NCBI GenBank assembly: GCA_025059535.1
Contig: JANXCX010000005.1
Span: 1 to 64,000, forward strand
Length of the DNA: 64,000 nt
Direction: 5' to 3'
DNA from: Bacteroidia bacterium
GTDB taxonomy: Bacteria > Bacteroidota > Bacteroidia > SpSt-205
Below are positions 59,286 to 64,000 of this stretch, one piece after another (within the stretch, counting starts at the first letter, position 1; each line of letters begins with the position of its first letter). A program made the position numbers and the translations under genes. The notes below the pieces were generated by a model, which had not been told where the DNA came from, did no database searches, and saw only the letters and a program-made list of their open reading frames with translations.

Positions 59286-60918
59286 CGGCTAGCTCTAAGG
59301 AAAGAATTTCATCGCAGTAGGCTTGGGTCTCGGGCCTATGGGCCACAAGGATTACAATAGCTTTCTGAGCTAAGTAATGCAAGCGGTGGTAGATTAGGCG
59401 CTCTATTTCGGTGTCTATGTGGGCGGTAGGCTCATCTAAGAGCCACAGCACAGGCTGGTGAAGGGCGGCGCGCCACAAGGCTATAAGTTGCCTTTCGCCG
59501 GCGGAGAGGTTATTTCCACCAGGCCCTATAAGCATGCTGAGGTTCCAGGCGCGCACGTAGTGGGCTATTCCTAGCCTTTCGGCGGCGGCCCATAGCTCGG
59601 CATCGGTATAGTCGGCGTAGAGCGTCAGATTCTCTCGCAGAGACCCTTCAAACATCACAGGCTCTTGGGGGATATAGGCGATCAGGTGGCGCAGTTTAGC
59701 CTTGTCCCATTCGGAAAGCGGCAGACCGCCCAGCTTTATCAGGCCCCCCTGGGCTTCGTAGTAGCCAAGGAGGAGATAAAAGAGCGTGCTTTTGCCGCGT
59801 CCTGTAGGCGCCGTAAGCCCATACACGCTACCCGGCTTGAGCGATAAGGAAAGGTTCTGAAAAACTACTTTACCCTCTGGGTAGGCAAAGCTAAGCCCTT
59901 CAATCTCTAGAGTATAAGGGGGCGGTAGAGCAGGTGTCTTACCTCCTTGTGGCTCCTCTCCTGCTTGATGGAGAAGCCGAAAGATGCGGTCAGCGCTTAC
60001 TAAGCCCATCTGTAGGCTATTCACTTGGTCGGCGATGATGCGGAAAGGTCGGAAGAAAAGCTGCTGATAAAGCGCAAAGGCTATCAGCGTACCCAAGGTA
60101 GTCTGCCCTTTATATACCCAGTAGGTCCCGGCTAAAAGGACAGCCGTAAGCCCTATCAGCGTAACCGTCTCCATAGCAGGGAAAAACCAGGCAAAATATC
60201 CCACTACGCGCCGATAGCTGAGGTAATAGAGCCGATTGAGGCGGTGAAAGAGCTGCTGGAGCCTCCCATCGGCCCCTAAGCTTTCCGTAGTTTCGCGACT
60301 TTGAAGAAGATCCTGAAGAAACCCATTCGTTTGGGCGATATAGTAGCGTACCCGAATAAAACTTTCCCGAATTTTCCGAGAGAAATACTGCGAAGTGAAA
60401 AGGCCAATCGGCAGAGTAAGTAGAGTGATAATGGCTAAGCGTAGGTCTAGAAGAAGCATAAGACCCACCAGAAAGAGAAGCTGGAGAAGTTCGCCCGCTA
60501 TTACGAGGAATGTTTCGGCAAGGGTACTTTGGAGGGACTGCGTATCCGTGAGGGTGCGTGTATAGAGAACACCTGAGGGGTATTTTTCCAGGACAGGTAT
60601 AGAGAGGCGCAGTACTTTGCGGAAGAGGGCGTGGCGTAGCTCAGCCACGACAGCCCAAGCAAGGCGCTGCGTAAGCAGAGCTTGGAGACGCTGAAAGCCA
60701 GCCTGAAGAAATACCACCCCCACCAGAATAAGGCCCCACATAAGAATAACAGAAAGGCTACCTTCCCTTAGAGGATGATCAATTACATAGCGGTAGAGGT
60801 ATGGGCGGAAGGGCTGGAGAAAGGCCGTGAGGAGAACTACGCCTAAAGCCGCCAAGAAAAGCGGGCGCGGCTTAGCTAAATAGCGCAGAAGCGTAAGGGC
60901 AGTCTGGAAGGACTTCAT
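59275..60918 (-). CDS. ABC exporter, fused permease and ATPase
   Basis: 547 residues. Six membrane helices in the N-terminal half (about 20-310) are followed by an ATPase: Walker A in APTGRGKST, Q-loop YIPQEPVMF, signature LSAGERQLI (altered from LSGGQ), Walker B WLLDEPTAHID and the switch His in VAHRPETQ. This is the MsbA/MDR-type half-transporter; substrate unknown, with lipid or drug export most likely. The promoter candidate TATCTTTC (60935-60942) lies 16 nt before ATG 60918. Confidence 0.9.
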   Translation of the reverse strand: MKSFQTALTLLRYLAKPRPLFLAALGVVLLTAFLQPFRPYLYRYVIDHPLREGSLSVILMWGLILVGVVFLQAGFQRLQALLTQRLAWAVVAELRHALFRKVLRLSIPVLEKYPSGVLYTRTLTDTQSLQSTLAETFLVIAGELLQLLFLVGLMLLLDLRLAIITLLTLPIGLFTSQYFSRKIRESFIRVRYYIAQTNGFLQDLLQSRETTESLGADGRLQQLFHRLNRLYYLSYRRVVGYFAWFFPAMETVTLIGLTAVLLAGTYWVYKGQTTLGTLIAFALYQQLFFRPFRIIADQVNSLQMGLVSADRIFRLLHQAGEEPQGGKTPALPPPYTLEIEGLSFAYPEGKVVFQNLSLSLKPGSVYGLTAPTGRGKSTLFYLLLGYYEAQGGLIKLGGLPLSEWDKAKLRHLIAYIPQEPVMFEGSLRENLTLYADYTDAELWAAAERLGIAHYVRAWNLSMLIGPGGNNLSAGERQLIALWRAALHQPVLWLLDEPTAHIDTEIERLIYHRLHYLAQKAIVILVAHRPETQAYCDEILSLELADAA

Positions 60919-60934
60919 GAGTAATGCAATTGGC

Positions 60935-60942
60935 GAAAGATA
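60935..60942 (-). promoter_or_regulatory. -7-like box TATCTTTC for the ABC exporter
   Basis: One mismatch (final C) to TAnnTTTG on the minus strand; 16 nt to ATG 60918. It lies just after the end of the carboxypeptidase gene. Confidence 0.42.
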
Positions 60943-60958
60943 GAGACCAAAACAATTC

Positions 60959-62458
60959 TCAAGCCGTAGCTAAGGGAAGGCCCTCATAAAGGTTTTCTAG
61001 CTTAGTGCGGATGTACTGAATGTAGTATTGGACGGAAAGCGGTTCGCCTGTGGCTTTCTGGCAGAGGGTCTGAGAGTCCCAGAGGGCGCCATGGGCGTAG
61101 ATGTTTTTCTGCAGCCACTGGAGTGGAAAGCTGGCATCGCCTTCGGCTAGGGCTTCTTCCCAGTAGGGATTTTCTCGGCTCATCGCGACGGCGAACTGAG
61201 CTGCCAGGAAGCTCCCCAACGAATACGTAGGAAAGTAGCCCAAATTGGCCATCGACCAGTGGATATCCTGAAGGACGCCTTCACGGTCGTTTGGCACGGT
61301 GAGCCCAAGGTAAGTAGCCACTTTCTCGTTCCAAGCAAGGGGTAGATCAGGCACGCTTAATTCTCCGCGCAGCAGCGCCCGCTCTAACTCAAAGCGTAGA
61401 AGAATGTGCAGGTGATACGTTACCTCATCCGACTGGATGCGAATGAGGTGCGGCTGGATTTTATTCACCCGGCGCGCAAGGGTGAGAGGGGTATAGGCGC
61501 TTAGCCAGCTCGGCTGGTAACGAGGTAGAATGCGGGCCTGCATAAACTGCCAGAAGGGCAGACTGGCCCCGATGTGATTTTCCCAGAAGCGCGATTGGGA
61601 TTCATGGACACTGAGCGAAGCGGCCATGGAGATAGGCCAACCTATGGGCTCGCGCGCAAGGCCTTGTTCGTACAGGGCATGGCCCATTTCATGAAGGCCC
61701 GCACTCAAGGCCATGGTAAAATCCTCCTCCTCTATGCGGATGGTAAGGCGTACATCGTCGGGTGAGAAGCCCGCACAGAAAGGGTGAGCCGAAAGGTCTA
61801 TACGACCTCGGCTGAGGTCATAGCCTAAATGCTCAAGGACCGTACTTACCAGTTCCTTCTGAGCTGCAGCTGGTAAGGCTAGCGGAGGTCCTTCCAGCTC
61901 ATAGCCCTGATAGGTATGCAGCATCTCTAAGAGAAAAGGCTTGAGGTCACTAAAGAGCTGCTCCAATTCGGTTATGGTTATGCCTTTTTCATAAAGGCGG
62001 AAGAGGGCTTCGTAGGGCTCGCGCTCGTAGCCTAAGGCCTCGGCTTTTGCCCGCAGAAGGTGGAGAAGCTTAGTTAGGTGGGGGGCAAAGCGGCTAAAGT
62101 CCGAAGCCTTGCGCGCTTCCACCCAAGCGGCTTTGGCTAAGGTTACTTCTTCGGTCAGCTCTTGAACGAGCGTCGGAGGAATTTTTACGATTGGCTCCAA
62201 GTCCTCCAAAAGGATGCCTACACTTTGCTGCTCCGCTGGGGTAAGTTCGGGATGCTCCTTAGCCTCTTGGAGAAGCGGGAGTAAGGTGTCGGTGATGTGT
62301 TTGTGGAGCAGGTTTGCTAAGGTGCCTAACAGGGTTGCACGGTGCGCTACCCCGCGCGGGGGCATGCATACTTCCTGATCCCACGAGAGAATTTCTATAT
62401 TGCTGGCGAGAAGCGCGCGGAAGCGTAGCGCCTCATAAAGCCGTTCTCTTAGAGCCAT
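60959..62458 (-). CDS. Carboxypeptidase Taq (M32 metallopeptidase)
   Basis: 499 residues. The zinc motif HEMGH (in SAGLHEMGHALYEQG), HESQSRFWENHIG and the N-terminal WDQEVCMPPRG are the M32 signatures. It removes C-terminal residues from peptides in the cytoplasm; many members are heat stable, but that does not show the host is a thermophile. ATG 62458 lies 4 nt after a perfect TACATTTG box. Confidence 0.95.
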   Translation of the reverse strand: MALRERLYEALRFRALLASNIEILSWDQEVCMPPRGVAHRATLLGTLANLLHKHITDTLLPLLQEAKEHPELTPAEQQSVGILLEDLEPIVKIPPTLVQELTEEVTLAKAAWVEARKASDFSRFAPHLTKLLHLLRAKAEALGYEREPYEALFRLYEKGITITELEQLFSDLKPFLLEMLHTYQGYELEGPPLALPAAAQKELVSTVLEHLGYDLSRGRIDLSAHPFCAGFSPDDVRLTIRIEEEDFTMALSAGLHEMGHALYEQGLAREPIGWPISMAASLSVHESQSRFWENHIGASLPFWQFMQARILPRYQPSWLSAYTPLTLARRVNKIQPHLIRIQSDEVTYHLHILLRFELERALLRGELSVPDLPLAWNEKVATYLGLTVPNDREGVLQDIHWSMANLGYFPTYSLGSFLAAQFAVAMSRENPYWEEALAEGDASFPLQWLQKNIYAHGALWDSQTLCQKATGEPLSVQYYIQYIRTKLENLYEGLPLATA

Positions 62459-62462
62459 AGAG

Positions 62463-62470
62463 CAAATGTA
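62463..62470 (-). promoter_or_regulatory. -7 box TACATTTG, 4 nt before the M32 ATG
   Basis: A perfect TAnnTTTG match on the minus strand; spacer CTCT, then ATG 62458. Confidence 0.68.
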
Positions 62471-62477
62471 CCGATTT

Positions 62478-63080
62478 TTAGCGCGTTTCGCCCCAGAGGG
62501 CGTGAATCTCTACAAGGAAGCGGCGCAGTTTAGCGCCCTCGTAGTTTCCTGTAACACCTGCTGGACGTCGGAGGAGATTGGTAAGGCCTATCTCATAGGC
62601 GGCACTTATACCAGTAGTGCCAAACTGCACGGGAAGCTCCAGCGTAAGCCCGAAGGGAAGGAAAGCGTACCATCGGTTAGGGGGGCGTTGAGGGTCTAGG
62701 CTAAGTCCCTGCATCTGATACCGGTAGCCGACTACGAGGCCAGTTTTTGGGTAGAAGAGGTACCAGCGCGGGCCGAAACGGAAAGCGACTTCCACGGCTT
62801 TATAGGCGGTGATTTGGCCTCGGCGAAAGTCGGTATTGACTAAGGGTAGGCGCGGTTCTGCAGGCGCGCCCTTATATACCCAGAGGATAGAGGTTTCCCA
62901 GCCGGCACCCCAGCGGTAGCTTTTAGCGTGAAGCCCTAAGGCCCCGTCCGAGAACCAGCCCCTGGGTACGGGATCGGCATGGGCCGTAGCGTAATTGAAG
63001 CGGCCTTGGAAGAGCAAGCCTACGCCGCGCTGGGCCCACAGCATACTACACCACCACACCCAATGCACGCAGCTCCGCAT
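62478..63080 (-). CDS. Putative outer membrane protein of unknown family
   Basis: 200 residues. A short signal-like start (SCVHWVWWCSMLWAQ) leads into strands with aromatic girdles (GVGLLFQGRFNYA, GAGWETSILWVYKG, VEVAFRFGPRWYLFY, GLVVGYRYQMQG, FGLTLELPVQFG), typical of a small outer membrane barrel. No function assigned. The start overlaps the dapD end by 35 nt, so it is part of the dapD operon. Confidence 0.55.
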   Translation of the reverse strand: MRSCVHWVWWCSMLWAQRGVGLLFQGRFNYATAHADPVPRGWFSDGALGLHAKSYRWGAGWETSILWVYKGAPAEPRLPLVNTDFRRGQITAYKAVEVAFRFGPRWYLFYPKTGLVVGYRYQMQGLSLDPQRPPNRWYAFLPFGLTLELPVQFGTTGISAAYEIGLTNLLRRPAGVTGNYEGAKLRRFLVEIHALWGETR

Positions 63081-63864
63081 TCAGGGCAAGCTTATCGGCG
63101 TGCCGGGCCGTACGCCATCCAATAATCAGCGCGCAAGGCACGCCATAGGTTCCACCTGGAAAGGTTTTAGAGCGCATCCCTTGGATTACGATCGCCTTAG
63201 GCGGCACATAGCCCCGATACTCCCGGGGTGGGTCAGTAGTAACATCTATTATGGGCATGCTGGCAGTTAGGACGACCCCGGCGGCCAGTACGGCTTCGGA
63301 GCCTATGCGTACGCCCTCCACCAGTACGCACCGACTCCCAATAAAAGCCCCGTCTTCTATAATGACCGGCTGAGCTTGAGGCGGTTCTAAAACCCCTCCT
63401 ATGCCTACTCCTCCGCTAATATGAACGTTTCGGCCGATTTGGGCGCAAGAGCCTACCGTAGCCCATGTATCAATCATCGTATCCTCCCCCACATATGCGC
63501 CAATATTGACATAGCCTGGCATGAGGATCACCCCAGGGGCTAAATAGCTGCCATAGCGCGCTACGCCGGGCGGTACGACGCGCACCTGAGCCAGGGAGGC
63601 GGGCGACTTAAGCGGAATCTTATCCTGAAAATACAGGTCCCCTGCGTGAAGCGGCTGAACGGCGCGCAGGCGGAAGTAAAGCAAAATGGCCTTTTTGACC
63701 CAGTCCTGCACTTCCCAGCCGCCTTCCGCTGTGGGGATAGCGCAGCGAAGGTTTCCTGCATCCAGCCCAGCTATAACTTCCTCTACGGCCTCTTGATAGG
63801 GCTTTTCCCTGAGGCAGCTAGGCTGGGCCCAGGCTTCTTCTATCCGCTTAGCTAAAATAGTCAC
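63046..63864 (-). CDS. dapD: Tetrahydrodipicolinate N-succinyltransferase
   Basis: 272 residues. The succinylase step of lysine/diaminopimelate synthesis. An N-terminal helical domain (about 1-95) leads to a left-handed beta-helix of hexapeptide repeats (VVPPGVARYGSYLAPGVILM, NIGAYVGEDTMIDTWATVGS, VHISGGVGIGGVLEP, ATVG/CVLVEG) and a C-terminal region SKTFPGGTYGVPCALIIG. The GTG start at 63864 lies 3 nt after the stop of the partial upstream gene. Confidence 0.95.
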   Translation of the reverse strand: MTILAKRIEEAWAQPSCLREKPYQEAVEEVIAGLDAGNLRCAIPTAEGGWEVQDWVKKAILLYFRLRAVQPLHAGDLYFQDKIPLKSPASLAQVRVVPPGVARYGSYLAPGVILMPGYVNIGAYVGEDTMIDTWATVGSCAQIGRNVHISGGVGIGGVLEPPQAQPVIIEDGAFIGSRCVLVEGVRIGSEAVLAAGVVLTASMPIIDVTTDPPREYRGYVPPKAIVIQGMRSKTFPGGTYGVPCALIIGWRTARHADKLALNAELRALGVVV

Positions 63865-63867
63865 CCC

Positions 63868-64000
63868 TCAACTGAAGCGTAGGGTTGAGGCCTTTTGGGG
63901 GTCTAGCTTCCCTGCCATAATCAGCCGCATTTCTCGCCGCCGCAGGGCGCCTTCATACTGGGCTTTCTCTTCCTCCGTTTCGGGCTCCACAGGCGGCACG
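63868..64000 (-). CDS. Partial gene, C-terminal 43 residues only
   Basis: An open frame enters from the right window edge and stops at 63868. The visible end is charged and helical (PETEEEKAQYEGALRRREMR, then LIMAGKLDPQKASTLRFS). I do not recognise it. It lies 3 nt upstream of dapD on the same strand, so it probably heads or precedes the dapD unit. Confidence 0.6.
   Translation of the reverse strand, partial: VPPVEPETEEEKAQYEGALRRREMRLIMAGKLDPQKASTLRFS

Noticed and set aside
1-64000. Insertion sequences, prophage, CRISPR arrays or defence islands
   Set aside because: No transposase, integrase, Cas or restriction-type proteins and no direct-repeat arrays were seen; all sizeable gaps are accounted for.

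Overview
This window reads as the chromosome of a member of the Bacteroidota. The support is: type IX secretion (T9SS) cargo proteins with C-terminal sorting domains, a SprE/PorW gliding/T9SS lipoprotein, the Bacteroidota marker families DUF4295 (directly after the L33 gene) and DUF4175, and the phylum's -7 promoter box TAnnTTTG in front of most transcription units. Base composition is in the mid-50s % G+C by eye, and there is lipid A/LPS machinery (LptF/G, a heptosyltransferase-like GT9). I cannot place it below phylum. I see no insertion sequences, phage genes, CRISPR arrays or rRNA. The window is almost fully coding.

Layout. 0.1-3.7 kb: an enoyl-CoA hydratase/isomerase and an OlsF-like fused acyltransferase on the minus strand, diverging from a T9SS cargo gene that ends in a strong terminator. 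3.8-4.8 kb: tRNA-Tyr, tRNA-Gly and a UbiA prenyltransferase. 4.8-9.7 kb (minus): a giant T9SS beta-helix protein, pyrF and lolA. 9.7-19.7 kb (plus): sprE, coaD, then overlapping envelope genes (GT2, flippase, GT4, D-threonine-aldolase-like, LptF/G, GT9). 19.6-22.9 kb: a small lipoprotein, an RsmI-like methylase, a metal-binding-like protein, rpmG, DUF4295, an MBL hydrolase and a thioesterase. 22.9-27.2 kb (minus): two T9SS-type secreted proteins. 27.4-35.8 kb: tRNA-Arg, a hairpin-rich spacer, and a six-gene minus operon (DUF4175, RsbW-like kinase, ybeY, mnmG, EnvC-like, prmC). 35.9-48.5 kb: crotonase, class V aminotransferase, TPR, membrane proteins, proS, cystathionine beta-synthase, folD, speA and agmatinase/arginase, PhoD. 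48.5-57.5 kb: thiL, nadA, GT4, yraN, CbpA, Hsp20, pyrE, a PAS/SpoIIE phosphatase, ahcY. 57.5-64 kb: holB, GT2, ABC exporter, carboxypeptidase Taq, dapD and a partial gene.

The strongest unexplained signal is regulatory. Eleven genes at the head of a transcription unit have their start codon exactly 4 nt after a TAnnTTTG-type box (eight perfect, three with one mismatch), and two more sit at 3 nt. In Bacteroidota this box lies just upstream of +1, so the first transcribed base should be the first base of the start codon, giving leaderless mRNAs. Downstream genes are joined by ATGA/GTGA stop-start overlaps. Only hsp20 has a strong Shine-Dalgarno sequence, and it also has a sigma-54-like promoter. 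Two clearly homologous genes, ubiA and yraN, have no usable ATG/GTG/TTG start. ubiA can start at an AUC lying 1 nt after the 3' end of tRNA-Gly, so tRNA processing itself could create a leaderless message. Several intrinsic-terminator T-tracts and one stop codon are built into the next gene's -7 box, which fits a highly compacted genome with overlapping convergent genes.
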